DNA from: Candidatus Cybelea sp.
Lineage (GTDB): Bacteria; Vulcanimicrobiota; Vulcanimicrobiia; Vulcanimicrobiales; Vulcanimicrobiaceae
DNA: 59,243 bases
Assembly: GCA_036489315.1 (NCBI GenBank)
Contig: DASXFZ010000045.1
Span: forward strand, 1 to 59,243
Reading direction: 5' to 3'
In this document: positions 42,326 to 52,276 of the stretch, in pieces
Numbering within the stretch: the first letter of the stretch is position 1
Layout of the letters: every line of letters begins with the position of its first letter
Position numbers and translations under genes: made by a program
The notes under the pieces: model-generated
What the model was told of the DNA's origin: nothing
The model's input: the letters and a program-made list of their open reading frames with translations, nothing else
The model's database searches: none

Positions 42326-43765
42326 GAAGCGCCGGCGCGAGTCGGCGGCGATCGCACGCCCGTACCTGTGTCTCGATTCGAGATCACCGGTGAAGCGTGC
42401 AATCGCTTCACCTACCCGCTCAGCCTCTGCGAAGAGTGCCGTATCGGCGGCAATAATGGCGCGCACTTGCGGGGAGTCCAACGCAACCGCGGGAACCCCA
42501 GCCTGTGCGAGCAGGACGTTTCCGAATGCAGCGGCATCGGTCCAGCTGCCGTGGATGACGCAGGCCACGTCGACCCGCGGCGCATCGCCGAGCAGCATCG
42601 CCGCCGTTACGCGTACCGCGCGTGATCCGAGGTCGCGCTCAATGGCGGGCGGAACGCTTCCGGCAATCGCCACCGCCGTGCACGATGGATCCTCCGAAGG
42701 CCGGATGCGGCACGACGCAACCCGATCCTGCGCCGCGCACGGCAGCCACGGTACGTCGATCTCGATTGCGCCGCGCGTGCGGATCGTCGCGACCGAGCTC
42801 TGCGCGCCCGTAATCTCGACGGCGGGCACCGTCGCGGCGTCGCAAAACCACGCGAGCGCCGCCGACTTTCGAAAGCGACGATCGAGGCGCTGCCACAGAG
42901 CGACCCTTTCGTGCACGATCGGGTGGCCAAACGCGCGAAGCGCGTTCTCAAGATCGCACAGCGCTGCGTGCAGCAGCGGATCCGCGGCACCGCGGCGTAT
43001 CGCGATCGCGCCGACTTCTCCGCGAGCGGTTCGCGGAAGCGCGCTCATCGCGGTCCCCCAACGATCGTAGAAGAGCCGCTCGTTTGCGGCCTCGCGGTCG
43101 AAGCGGCCGGCCGACGCGGCCTCGTAATGAACGAAGCGAGCCTCCGGCACGTAGGCGATCGCGCGTTCTTGGGCGCGTGCACGCATGCAAAGGTCGACGT
43201 CCTCGAATCCGTTGACGTAGGATTCGTCGAATCCGCCGCTCTCGAGAAACCACCGCGTGCGCACGGCCATTGCCGCACCCGATACGCCGAGCGCATCGCG
43301 CGGCCGTGCCGCATCGGGTACTGCAGAGAGGTTCCGGCAGTAGTAGTGCCAGTGCGCGTTCGGCAGCACGACGAGCCCGGCCGCCTGCGTCGCAAAGTCT
43401 TCAAAAAAAAGTGCGCCGCCGGCGACGCTCACCTCCGCTGCTTCGAAAGCGCGAACGATCGGGGTTAGCGCGTCTCCGACCGGGTAGGCGTCGTTGTTGA
43501 GCAAAAGCGTCAGCGGGGCGCCGGCGGCCCGCACACCCGCATTGCACGCGCCGGCGAAGTTGCGGTTCTCCTCGTGGCGCACGTATCGAACCCAGGGAAA
43601 GTCGCCGATTGCCTGTGGGGTCTCATCGCGCGATGCGTTGTCGACGACGATCGTCTCGAAGCTGACCGTACCCCGCTTGCGCAGGCGATCCAGTTCTCTC
43701 AGGCACCGCGCCGTAAGCCACCAATTATCGTAAACGGGAATGACGATACTGAGCTGCGGGTGCAC
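42227..43765 (-). CDS. Glycosyltransferase family 2
   Basis: 512 residues from GTG 43765 (HPQLSIVIPVYDN follows); the frame is open farther upstream but that part runs into the MFS transporter gene. GT2 core (about 1-245): SIVIPVYDNWWLTARCL, ETIVVDNASRDETP, NRNFAGACNAGV, LLLNNDAYPVGD (donor-metal region), VSGAAMAVRTRWFLESGGFD and GFEDVDLCMRARAQ. The rest (about 250-512) is a second, less defined domain that may be a GT4-like part. It transfers a sugar from a nucleotide sugar to a surface glycan or lipid; donor unknown. Starts 10 bp after the sugar-transporter stop. Confidence 0.92.
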   Translation of the reverse strand: MHPQLSIVIPVYDNWWLTARCLRELDRLRKRGTVSFETIVVDNASRDETPQAIGDFPWVRYVRHEENRNFAGACNAGVRAAGAPLTLLLNNDAYPVGDALTPIVRAFEAAEVSVAGGALFFEDFATQAAGLVVLPNAHWHYYCRNLSAVPDAARPRDALGVSGAAMAVRTRWFLESGGFDESYVNGFEDVDLCMRARAQERAIAYVPEARFVHYEAASAGRFDREAANERLFYDRWGTAMSALPRTARGEVGAIAIRRGAADPLLHAALCDLENALRAFGHPIVHERVALWQRLDRRFRKSAALAWFCDAATVPAVEITGAQSSVATIRTRGAIEIDVPWLPCAAQDRVASCRIRPSEDPSCTAVAIAGSVPPAIERDLGSRAVRVTAAMLLGDAPRVDVACVIHGSWTDAAAFGNVLLAQAGVPAVALDSPQVRAIIAADTALFAEAERVGEAIARFTGDLESRHRYGRAIAADSRRRFSPRRSAIRVVDLLCAARFGLERPAGALPGVPF

Positions 43766-43775
43766 GGCGCGCAAG

Positions 43776-45101
43776 TTATACCGGCCTGACACGCACCTGT
43801 TCGAGCAGCTCCTGCTTCGTCTCCGGGACCATCGTAGCAACGAAGATCACGGTTAGAACGCAGATTCCGGCGTAAACCCAGAACGTCGCGGAGATTCCGA
43901 GTTGCTCGACCATCGTCAAGAAGAACTGCGAGACCAAGAAGTTTCCAATCCAGTTCGACAACGTCGAGAGCGACATCCCGAGCCCGCGAACCGGAAGGGG
44001 AAAGATCTCGGAGAGCAGCAGCCAGACAATGGGACCTAGGCTAAAGGCGTAGCACCCGACGTAGACCATCATGCTGCTCAAGGCAATCGCTCCGAGCGAC
44101 GACGAAAGGTGCGACTGCGAGAACGCCAGCGCCATCGCCGATAACGCGACGAACATGCCGGCGAGGCCGACGTAGAGCAGCGGTTTACGCCCGAGCCGGT
44201 CGACGAAGAAGATCGCGACCAGCGTCATGAGACAGTTGACCGTGCCGACGGCCGTTTGCGCGAGGATCGAGCCGGCCGCCGTAGCGACTCCCGCCATCTC
44301 GAAGATCCGCGGGCCGTAGTAGATCACCGTGTTGATGCCGGTAATCTGCTGCAGGACTGCAAGCGATATCCCGACGACGAGCGCGAGCCGGGTCCCGCGG
44401 GCGAAGAGCGCGCGGAAGCCGGCTCCTTTGATCCGGAGGCTTTCGACAATCGAGGCCTCCTCGCGCGAACTCTCTGTCGGATCTTCGTAGATGTGCGTCA
44501 GTTCGGCGCGCGCCAGCGCCTCGCGTCCGATCTTGAAGAGGTACCGCGGGCTCTCGGGCATCCAGATCATTCCCGCCATTAAGATGGCCGATGGCACGAC
44601 CGCGACGCCCAACATTCCGCGCCATTGAGCGTGTCCGGCAAGCGCGTAATCGACAAGATATGCGCCCAGGATGCCGATCGTAATCGCAAACTGGTAGAGC
44701 GAGACCAACGCGCCCCGTGTCTTCGCGGGCGCAACTTCCGAGATATACAGCGGGGCCACGACCGAGCTGAAACCGATGCCGATGCCTACGACGAAGCGTC
44801 CCAAGAGCAGAACGTTCTCGCTCGGCGTCAGCGCCGAAATCAACGCACCGAGCAAGAAGATGACCCCTGCGCCGAAGAGCGTCGGACGGCGTCCGACGCG
44901 ATCGGCCACCGTCCCCGCCACCGCCGATCCCGCGATGCATCCGATCAAAACAACGCTGATCGTGAAGGCCTGCAGGCGCGTGTCGAGCACGAAATCCTTG
45001 GTGATGAAGAGGATCGCGCCGGAGATGACGCCGGTGTCGTACCCGAAGAGCAATCCTCCCAAGGCTGCGATCGAAGCGACGAGCAGCACGTACGGCCTCA
45101 T
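43776..45101 (-). CDS. Sugar porter family MFS transporter
   Basis: 441 residues from ATG 45101, with about twelve membrane segments. Sugar-porter signatures: GLLFGYDTGVISGAI (about 15-29), DRVGRRPTLFGAG, GRFVVGIGIGFSS, PLYISEVAPAKTRG, MPESPRYLFK, LQQITGINTVIYYGPRIF, DRLGRKPLLYVGL and VPETKQELLE. Members are proton symporters or uniporters for hexoses, pentoses or polyols; the substrate cannot be read. It lies 38 bp from the divergent serine hydrolase gene and directly precedes a GT2 gene. Confidence 0.95.
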   Translation of the reverse strand: MRPYVLLVASIAALGGLLFGYDTGVISGAILFITKDFVLDTRLQAFTISVVLIGCIAGSAVAGTVADRVGRRPTLFGAGVIFLLGALISALTPSENVLLLGRFVVGIGIGFSSVVAPLYISEVAPAKTRGALVSLYQFAITIGILGAYLVDYALAGHAQWRGMLGVAVVPSAILMAGMIWMPESPRYLFKIGREALARAELTHIYEDPTESSREEASIVESLRIKGAGFRALFARGTRLALVVGISLAVLQQITGINTVIYYGPRIFEMAGVATAAGSILAQTAVGTVNCLMTLVAIFFVDRLGRKPLLYVGLAGMFVALSAMALAFSQSHLSSSLGAIALSSMMVYVGCYAFSLGPIVWLLLSEIFPLPVRGLGMSLSTLSNWIGNFLVSQFFLTMVEQLGISATFWVYAGICVLTVIFVATMVPETKQELLEQVRVRPV

Positions 45102-45139
45102 GCAGGCGCTTTTGCAAGCGACGTCCGAACGCTCCTCCA

Positions 45140-45970
45140 ATGAAGCGAGAGATCGAAACGGCTGCGGCGATCGAGTATGCTCGGGCACACGACCTGCGGG
45201 CGATCCTCATCGCACGCGGCGGCGAGATCGTTGCACGAACATTTGGCGACGGCGCTACGGCGGAGACCGCGAACGCACTGTACAGCGGAACGAAGAGTTT
45301 CTGGGGCCCGGCGGCGCTCTTCGCGCAGGCAGATGGACTGCTCGATCTCGACGAACCCGTCTGCGAAACGCTTCGCGAGTGGCGCGACGACCCGTGGAAG
45401 CGCCGGGTGACGGCGCGCATGCTGCTCTCGCTCACAGCCGGCTTCGGATTCGGAGGCCTGGGAGCCGCCGTCCCGGTCTACGCACGTGCCTTGGCGATGC
45501 CGTTGAAGAACGAGCCCGGCACGCGTTTTACGTATGGCGGAATTCCGTTGCAAGTCTTCGGCGCGCTGCTCGCGCGCAAGCTCGCCCCTCGCACGCCGCA
45601 CGAGTACCTTCACGATCGGGTGCTCCTTCCGGCGGGCGTACGCGTCGAGAGCTGGCGCCGCCTCGCCGACGGAACGCAGCCGCTGCCCACCGGCGCATCG
45701 CTGACCGCGCACAGCTGGCTCGCCTACGGACAGTACGTGCTGCGCGAATACTCGCGGCTCGCGCAGTGCTTTACCGGTTCGCAAGCCAACGCGCGTTACG
45801 GTCTGGGCTGGTGGCTCGGGGCCGCCGGCGCGCCCGCCGATCTCATCTACGCCAGCGGCTCCGGAGGCCAAGCGCTCTATCTCGTACCGTCCCTCGAGCT
45901 CGCGATCGTCCGCTTCGGCCGCCGCTCCTCATACCGCCACGAAACCTTCCTCAAGCGCCTCTTTCGTTAG
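45140..45970 (+). CDS. Serine hydrolase (beta-lactamase/class C-like)
   Basis: 276 residues with SGTKSFWGPA (about 49-58) giving the SxxK motif, TARMLLSLTAGFGFGGLG as the helix region, and FTYGGIPLQVFGALLA (possible YxN-like element). The usual third motif (KTG-like) may be in SGSGGQALYLVP. No signal peptide, so it is apparently cytoplasmic, unlike many beta-lactamases; esterase or peptidase activity is more likely than resistance. ATG 45140 has no strong Shine-Dalgarno. The stop is nested with that of the convergent VPS10-like gene in TTAG (45967-45970). Confidence 0.85.
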   Translation: MKREIETAAAIEYARAHDLRAILIARGGEIVARTFGDGATAETANALYSGTKSFWGPAALFAQADGLLDLDEPVCETLREWRDDPWKRRVTARMLLSLTAGFGFGGLGAAVPVYARALAMPLKNEPGTRFTYGGIPLQVFGALLARKLAPRTPHEYLHDRVLLPAGVRVESWRRLADGTQPLPTGASLTAHSWLAYGQYVLREYSRLAQCFTGSQANARYGLGWWLGAAGAPADLIYASGSGGQALYLVPSLELAIVRFGRRSSYRHETFLKRLFR

Positions 45971-48900
45971 TGCGTCGCGGGCTTTACGCCCTCGAGCGGT
46001 TTGAGGCCGGCGCCGTGCAGCGCGGTCTGCAGCGGCCGCAGCGACGCAACGTAAGCGTTGTACTCGTTGACCGCAGCCGCATACGCTGCGTCGAAGCGTT
46101 GCGAAAACTCCAGCTGCGCCGCGCTCGGCGGAAGCTGCGGGCCGCCGAATCCGGTCCGCGGTACCGATTCGCGTAACGATCCGCTGCGTTGGATCGAGTC
46201 TTCGTCGTTCTTGTAGTCGGCCGTGAAGGCCGCGAATACCGGCGTCCATGCCTGCTGCGCGGCTGCAACCTGCCCCGCGAGTGCCGCATTGTTCTTTGCC
46301 GACACCGCTGCGGCCGCGAGGGACTTCTTGATCGCGTCGAGGTTGTTGAGGATCTCGTCGATCTTACCGTAGATCGTCGAATACTTACGGGCGTAGGCGT
46401 AACCCGCTTCGTACTGCGCCGCCGTCCAATCGTCGCGCGGATCCGGTTTTACCGTCAGCGGCTGCGTGAACGTTCGCCCGCCCAGCGTTAAACGGACCGA
46501 GTACGTTGCGGGGACGACGACCGGGCCGCTCTTCGGGCCCTGATACTCTTCGCGTGCGGCGCCGTACCACTTGGCCGGCGCGTCCTCGGTGAAGTCCCAA
46601 ACGTAGCGGTTGATGCCCACCTTGTTCGGGACGTACGGTTCCTGCTTACCCTTCACCTTATGCGTGCCGGTAATCGTACGCACGACGCGTCCGTTCGCAT
46701 CGAAGATCTGCATCGCCGCTACGCTCTTCTGCGCCGCGGCTTGGTAGAAATCGATGGTTGCACCCTTCGCCGGGTTCTCGCCGGTGTATCGAGTGTACGT
46801 GCCCAGGTCGTTGGAGTGATAGTGGTACTCGAACGCCGTGCGCGGCGCGAACAGCATGAGACCGGCGCTCTGCGCGGCGCCCAGTTGCTGCACCGAACCG
46901 ATGTCGTCGAGAATCCATAGGTCGCGCCCGTGCGTTGCCGCAACGAGATCGTCGAACTGCGGCTCGACATGAATGTCGCGCACCGAAACGGTGGGAAGGT
47001 TGATGCGGAAGTCTTGCCAGTGGGAACCGGCGTCGTACGAAATCCACATCCCGTTCTCGGTTCCGGCGTAGAGCAAGTTGCTATTGCGCGGATCGGGACG
47101 AATCGTCCGCACGTACTGGCCGGCAGGAAGCCCGCCGACGATCTTCCTCCACGTAGCGCCGTAGTCGTGCGTAACGTAGGCGTACGGGGCGTAGTCGCCC
47201 GATCGATGATTGTCGGCGATCGCGTAGGCCGTCCCCGCAACGATCGGCGATGGGGCGACCGTCTCGACGCGCGCATACTCCGGCGTGCCGGGCGGGGTAA
47301 CGTTCCGCCAGTGCGCTCCGCCGTCGCGCGTCATCTGCACGTAGCCGTCATCGGTCCCAACCCAAATCTCGCCGCGTGCCAGCGCCGATCCCTCGATGTA
47401 CAGGATTGTGTCGGAGTATTCGGCGCCCGAGACGTCCTTTGCCAAAGGGCCGCCCGACGGCGCCTGGTGCTCCTTGATGTTTCGCGTGAGATCGGGGCTG
47501 ATAATGCTCCACGTTGCACCGCGATCGCTGGATTGAAAGACGACGTTGCCGCCAAACCAGCCGATGTGTCCATCCCAAGGCGCAAACGCGACCGGCGAAT
47601 CCCAGTTGAACCGATAAGGCACGGTGCGCAGGTCGAACGGGCCGAGGAAACTCCCCGGGAAAGAATCGTACGGCCGCACGAATCGGCTCACGCCCGTGCG
47701 GCGATTGAAGATCGTCAGCGCCCCGTCTTCGAGGTCCGCCCAGATGTAGTTGGGATCGATGGGATCGGGTACGGTCCACATGCCGTCGCCGCCGACGACG
47801 TCGATCCAGTGACGGTCGAGAATCCCTTCGTTGTCCAGAGAGTTCGAGGGACCGCAGAAGCCGCCGTTATCTTGAAACGCGGCGCAGACTTGATACGGGT
47901 TCTCATTGGAGATTCCGACGTGATAGATCTGGCCGATCGACAAATTGCGCGAGAACGACCAGTGCTCGAGGTCGGTGGTCAGCGCGTAGCCGCCGTCCTC
48001 GCCGACGATGATCCGCTTGGGATCGTTCGGCGCAATCCATATCGCATGGTAATCGACGTGAACGTCTTTTGCGATCTCTTTGAACTTACGCCCGCCGTCC
48101 TTGCTCTCCGAGAGCATCTCCGACACGGCATAGACGTGATTGGGATTGCGAGGATCGACGGCGATGTGCGTAAAGTAGAACGGCCGCTGATCGACGAGCG
48201 TGTCATCGCTGGTCATCGACCAATGCGCGCCGGCGTCGTCGGTCCGCCAGAGAATTCCACCCTTCGCTTCGATGAGGGCAAAGACGCGATTGGGCTTACT
48301 CGGCGCGATCGCCAAGCCGATCCTTCCCGTATACCCCGAAGGCAAGCCATTGCCGGTCAGCCTTTTCCAAGTTGCGCCCCCGTCGGTCGACTTATAGAGA
48401 CCGTCGTCGGGGCCGCCGCTCGTAAAGGTCCACGGCACGCGCCGAAAATGCCACATGCCCGCGTAGACGACGTTGGGATTGCGCGGGTCCATCGCGATAT
48501 CGCTCGCGCCGCTCGACGGCGAGAGATAGAGCGACTTGCGCCAGCTCGCGCCGCCGTCGAACGTGACGAAGACGCCCCGGTTGGCCGAGTCTTTGTACGG
48601 ATCGCCGAATGCCCCGACGACGACGTGGCGTGAATCGCGCGGATCGATCGCGATGCGCGAGATGCTCCACACGCCCTTGAGCCCTACACGGCGCCATGTC
48701 TTCGCGCCGTCGGTCGACTTGTAGAGGCCGTCGCCATAACTGACGTTGTTGCGCGGGTTCGCCTCGCCGGTTCCGGCCCAGACGACCTTTTCGTTCGTTG
48801 GGTCGATCTCCACCGCGCCGATCGCGGAGACTCCTTGCTTATCGAAGGCGGGCTGCCACGTTGCGCCGCCGTTCTCGCTCTTCCAGACGCCGCCGCCGGC

Positions 48901-49041
48901 GGTGCCGATATAGTACAGCTGATCGTTCTGCGCCGTCCCGGCGACGGCCGCGACTCGTCCGCCCGCGATTGCCGGGCCGATCGAACGCCAGGAAAGATTG
49001 GCGTACGCGGCTGCCGCCAAGACGATCGATGAGAGGATCAT
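45967..49041 (-). CDS. VPS10/BNR-repeat (sortilin-like) secreted protein B
   Basis: 1024 residues with a short signal peptide (MILSSIVLAAAAYA). The body is a series of BNR/Asp-box-like beta-propeller units: GGGVWKSENGGATW, GLYKSTDGAKTWRR, FVTFDGGASW, GLYKSTDGGATWKR, LWRTDDAGAHW and many more. The N-terminus LSWRSIGPAIAGGRVAAVAG is typical of the VPS10-domain-containing family known in several phyla. After about residue 700 a different domain follows (FQPLTVKPDP near 880, then coiled helical parts). Such proteins were once annotated as glycosyl hydrolases; activity is uncertain. Its ATG overlaps the upstream paralogue's stop by four bases, so the two are co-translated. Confidence 0.9.
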   Translation of the reverse strand: MILSSIVLAAAAYANLSWRSIGPAIAGGRVAAVAGTAQNDQLYYIGTAGGGVWKSENGGATWQPAFDKQGVSAIGAVEIDPTNEKVVWAGTGEANPRNNVSYGDGLYKSTDGAKTWRRVGLKGVWSISRIAIDPRDSRHVVVGAFGDPYKDSANRGVFVTFDGGASWRKSLYLSPSSGASDIAMDPRNPNVVYAGMWHFRRVPWTFTSGGPDDGLYKSTDGGATWKRLTGNGLPSGYTGRIGLAIAPSKPNRVFALIEAKGGILWRTDDAGAHWSMTSDDTLVDQRPFYFTHIAVDPRNPNHVYAVSEMLSESKDGGRKFKEIAKDVHVDYHAIWIAPNDPKRIIVGEDGGYALTTDLEHWSFSRNLSIGQIYHVGISNENPYQVCAAFQDNGGFCGPSNSLDNEGILDRHWIDVVGGDGMWTVPDPIDPNYIWADLEDGALTIFNRRTGVSRFVRPYDSFPGSFLGPFDLRTVPYRFNWDSPVAFAPWDGHIGWFGGNVVFQSSDRGATWSIISPDLTRNIKEHQAPSGGPLAKDVSGAEYSDTILYIEGSALARGEIWVGTDDGYVQMTRDGGAHWRNVTPPGTPEYARVETVAPSPIVAGTAYAIADNHRSGDYAPYAYVTHDYGATWRKIVGGLPAGQYVRTIRPDPRNSNLLYAGTENGMWISYDAGSHWQDFRINLPTVSVRDIHVEPQFDDLVAATHGRDLWILDDIGSVQQLGAAQSAGLMLFAPRTAFEYHYHSNDLGTYTRYTGENPAKGATIDFYQAAAQKSVAAMQIFDANGRVVRTITGTHKVKGKQEPYVPNKVGINRYVWDFTEDAPAKWYGAAREEYQGPKSGPVVVPATYSVRLTLGGRTFTQPLTVKPDPRDDWTAAQYEAGYAYARKYSTIYGKIDEILNNLDAIKKSLAAAAVSAKNNAALAGQVAAAQQAWTPVFAAFTADYKNDEDSIQRSGSLRESVPRTGFGGPQLPPSAAQLEFSQRFDAAYAAAVNEYNAYVASLRPLQTALHGAGLKPLEGVKPATH

Positions 49042-52000
49042 GTCTTCACCTCGCTGACGGCCGGCAGCGCCTTCATGCCGGCTTGTTTCAGGGCCGCGTT
49101 GACGCCCGGCAGTACGGCGTTAAGGTACGCATTGTAGCGATTAACCCCGTCGCGATACTCTGCATCCGCTCGGGCTAGCAGGCTGGAAACTGCCGGCGTG
49201 ATCAGGCCCTGCGCCGCGAAATACGCGCCGAAAACATCGTCGTGGAGCCTGCCTTCGTCTTCGGTCCCCTCGCCGCGTATATTGACGGCGAGCGAGTCGA
49301 ACAGCGTCTGGCGTGCCGTGGAAGCGTCCTGCAGCTTCGTCGTCAGCGCGGCGTTGTTCGCCTTCTTCGAGGCCTCGAGCGCCGTCTCGATTCCTTTCTT
49401 GACCTCGTCGAGATTATTGAGCATCGTGTCGACGGCAGAGAGGTGCGCCATCTGGCGCATAGCTTCGTCGAAGCTGCGCCGATAGTCGGCTTGCGTGAAA
49501 CGCGAGCGAGGATCGGGGCCTACGCTGAAAGACTGCACGTACGTTCGCCCGGTCAGAGTCATGCGTGCGGAATAGCTGCCGGGCACCACCCCCGGGCCCG
49601 TATCCGGGCCTTTGGAGAACTCGTTGCCGCCGTTCCACTTTACGGGTCCATTGACGGCGAAGTCCCAAACGTAGCGGTTGAGACCAGCCTTGTTCGTGAT
49701 GTATGGCTCGTCCTTACCGGCGACTTTGTGCGTTCCCGAAACGCTGCGGATCACGCGGCCCCGGGCGTCGAGGATCTCGAGCTTCGGCGCCGTCTTTTGC
49801 GGCTGCGACTGGTAGAAGGTCAACGCGACGCCGTACGGGGGGTTATCCGCCGCGAAGTCCGTGTAGGTTCCCTCGTCGTCCTCGTGCAGGGTCCACTCGT
49901 AACTCGTGCGGGGTGTGAAGAGCCAGGTGCCGCGCGCGATGGCTTGCTGCAGGCCCTGGACTCCACGAAGATCGTCCATGATATAGATCGCGCGACCGTG
50001 CGTCGCGATCACCAGATCGTCGTACTGCGGCTGCAGGCGAATGTCGTGGACCGATACCGGCGGCAAGTCGTTGCGGAACGACTGCCAGTGCGCGCCGCCG
50101 TCGAACGAGATCCAGATGCCCTCCTCGGTGCCGAGATAGACGAGTTGGCGATTGCGAATGTCCGGCCGAACCGAGCGCGCCCACTCGTTTCCGGGCAGAC
50201 CATCGACGATTTTGCTCCAATGCTTGCCGTAGTCGTGCGTAACGAAGACGTACGGCGCGCTGTCGCCCATCTCATGGGCGTCGTTGACCGCGTACGCCGT
50301 TCCATCGACGAGCGTCGATGGTGCCACCGTCGCGAAACGCCCGTTCTGCGGCGCGCCCGGCGGGGTAACGTTCGCCCAGCGCTTGCCGCCGTCAAGCGTC
50401 AACTGCACGAGCCCGTCGTCGGTGCCGACCCAGATCTCGCCGCGATGAAGCGCCGAGCCCTCGATGTCGAGAATCGTATCGGTATACTCGGCCCCGGAGA
50501 CGTCGTTGACGATCGGACCGCCGGCGGGCTGCTGATGCTCTTTGACGTTGCGCGTCAGGTCCGGACTGATCGGCTTCCAGCTGCGGCCGCGATCGGTCGT
50601 TTGGAAGACGACGTTGCCGCCGAGCCAACCGATCACCGCACCGCCGGCCGCACGCCAAGGCGCAAACGCAATCGGCGATTCCCAGTTGAAGCGGTACTTG
50701 CTCGTAGCGGGCACCCACGATTCTTTGGCCGTCTGCAGATAGGGCTGCGCCGACCAGCCGTCTTTGGTGACTCGGTTGTAGACGACGATCGAGCCGTTTT
50801 GCGAGTCCGACCAGATCCAGTTAGCGTCATCGGGCTCGGGAATGCCCCACTCGCCGTCGCCGCCGACGGTGACGATCCACGCTTTGTTCTGAATTCCCGA
50901 AGAGTCGAGCGAGTTCGACGGCCCGCACCAGCCGTTGTTGTCCTGCAGGCCGCCGCAGACCGTATACGGATTATCGTTGCCCAAACCGACGCGATAGACT
51001 TGGCCGATCGGTACGTTGCGGGAGAAGAACCAGCTCTGGCCGCCGTCGAGCGTCAGCGCGTAGCCGCCGTCTTCTCCGAGCATGATGCGCGTCGGATCGT
51101 TCGGCGCGATCCAGACCGAGTGAAAGTCGGAGTGTACGTCCCGCGCGATCGGCTTGAACTTCTTGCCGCCGTCGGTGCTCATCATCGTCTCGAACGAGAG
51201 GGCGTAGACGCGGTCGGGATTCTTCGGGTCGACCGTCACGTGCGTGAAGTAGAAGGCGCGAGCGTTAACCAGCGAGTCGTCGCTCACTTTCATCCAGTTA
51301 TTGCCGCCGTCGTCGGAGCGCCAGAGGATGCCGTCCTTCGACTCGATCAGAGCGTACACGCGGTTGCCGTTGCTCGGCGCCACCGCCACGCCGACTCGCC
51401 CGACCGTGCCCTCCGGCAGCCCGTGCCCCTCCAGCTTCGTCCACGTCTCGCCGCCGTCGGTCGACCGATAGAGCCCGTCTTCGGCGCCGCCGCTGACGAA
51501 GGTCCACGGGCGCCGTTGAAACTTCCATATCCCCGCGTAGAGTACGCTGGGATTCTGTTCGTTCATCGCCAGATCGCAAGCGCCGCTCTGGGGGCCAACG
51601 TACAGCGTCTGCTTCCAGGTGCGGCCGCCGTCGTTGGTGACATACACACCGCGTTGCGTGCTGTCGCTAAAGACGTCGCCGAGCGCGGCGACGACGACGT
51701 GGTTGTGGTTGCGCGGATCGACGAGGATGCGCGCGATGTATTTCGTGTCCTTCAACCCGAGGTTCGTCCACGTGTCGCCGCCATCGGTCGTCTTGTAAAT
51801 GCCGTCGCCGTAGCTCACGTCGTTACGCGGATTCGCTTCGCCCGTACCCACCCAAACGGTGTTGTTGTCCGTCGGATCGATCGTCAGGGCGCCGATCGCG
51901 CCGACGCCCGCCTTATCGAAGACCGGATCCCACGTCTGCGCGCCGTTCTCCGATTTCCAAACGCCGCCGCCCGCGCTGCCGAGGTAGTACAGCTTGGGAT

Positions 52001-52253
52001 TTGTTGCCGAGCCGGCAACCGCGGCGACGCGCCCTCCCGCTCCCGCCGGCCCGATCTCGCGCCAGCTCATATTGGAAAAGGGCGGTCCGGGCGTCGGAGT
52101 CGGCGATGGTGTCGGCGTGGGTGCTGCGGGTTTGGGCGGCCGCGGCGATGCCGGCAACGGCGAAGCCGTCGGTTCTACCGCCTGCGCCGCCGCCGGCGCG
52201 AAGAATGAGAGGACACCGCAGAACGACACTGCAAGCAGCGTGCGAAGAAACAA
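49038..52253 (-). CDS. VPS10/BNR-repeat (sortilin-like) secreted protein A
   Basis: 1071 residues from TTG 52253 (GAGGGAG eight bases upstream); TTG 52259 is the alternative. Signal peptide (LRTLLAVSFCGVLSFFAPAAAQA), then a Pro/Ala/Thr linker (SPLPASPRPPKPAAPTPTPS) and WREIGPAGAGGRVAAVAG. The body repeats the BNR units of its neighbour: GGGVWKSENGAQTW, GIYKTTDGGDTWTN, GVYVTNDGGRTWKQ, GLYRSTDGGETWTK, LWRSDDGGNNW. It is clearly a paralogue of the 45967-49041 protein, with the extra N-terminal linker. Probably periplasmic or surface-bound. Between this start and the small membrane ORF upstream there are 23 bases. Confidence 0.9.
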   Translation of the reverse strand: MFLRTLLAVSFCGVLSFFAPAAAQAVEPTASPLPASPRPPKPAAPTPTPSPTPTPGPPFSNMSWREIGPAGAGGRVAAVAGSATNPKLYYLGSAGGGVWKSENGAQTWDPVFDKAGVGAIGALTIDPTDNNTVWVGTGEANPRNDVSYGDGIYKTTDGGDTWTNLGLKDTKYIARILVDPRNHNHVVVAALGDVFSDSTQRGVYVTNDGGRTWKQTLYVGPQSGACDLAMNEQNPSVLYAGIWKFQRRPWTFVSGGAEDGLYRSTDGGETWTKLEGHGLPEGTVGRVGVAVAPSNGNRVYALIESKDGILWRSDDGGNNWMKVSDDSLVNARAFYFTHVTVDPKNPDRVYALSFETMMSTDGGKKFKPIARDVHSDFHSVWIAPNDPTRIMLGEDGGYALTLDGGQSWFFSRNVPIGQVYRVGLGNDNPYTVCGGLQDNNGWCGPSNSLDSSGIQNKAWIVTVGGDGEWGIPEPDDANWIWSDSQNGSIVVYNRVTKDGWSAQPYLQTAKESWVPATSKYRFNWESPIAFAPWRAAGGAVIGWLGGNVVFQTTDRGRSWKPISPDLTRNVKEHQQPAGGPIVNDVSGAEYTDTILDIEGSALHRGEIWVGTDDGLVQLTLDGGKRWANVTPPGAPQNGRFATVAPSTLVDGTAYAVNDAHEMGDSAPYVFVTHDYGKHWSKIVDGLPGNEWARSVRPDIRNRQLVYLGTEEGIWISFDGGAHWQSFRNDLPPVSVHDIRLQPQYDDLVIATHGRAIYIMDDLRGVQGLQQAIARGTWLFTPRTSYEWTLHEDDEGTYTDFAADNPPYGVALTFYQSQPQKTAPKLEILDARGRVIRSVSGTHKVAGKDEPYITNKAGLNRYVWDFAVNGPVKWNGGNEFSKGPDTGPGVVPGSYSARMTLTGRTYVQSFSVGPDPRSRFTQADYRRSFDEAMRQMAHLSAVDTMLNNLDEVKKGIETALEASKKANNAALTTKLQDASTARQTLFDSLAVNIRGEGTEDEGRLHDDVFGAYFAAQGLITPAVSSLLARADAEYRDGVNRYNAYLNAVLPGVNAALKQAGMKALPAVSEVKT

Positions 52254-52276
52254 CTCCAAAACTCCCTCGTCGAAGA

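Noticed and set aside
45140-45970. Serine hydrolase as an antibiotic-resistance beta-lactamase
   Set aside because: No signal peptide and no convincing KTG motif; general esterase or peptidase role is more likely.
46930-48633. A 567-codon plus-strand frame
   Set aside because: Antisense shadow of the second VPS10-like gene, same composition as other shadows.
49242-52208. A 988-codon open frame on the plus strand
   Set aside because: It is exactly antisense to the VPS10-like gene, rich in Arg/Ala/Val, without domain pattern or start context. Long antisense frames are expected at this GC content.
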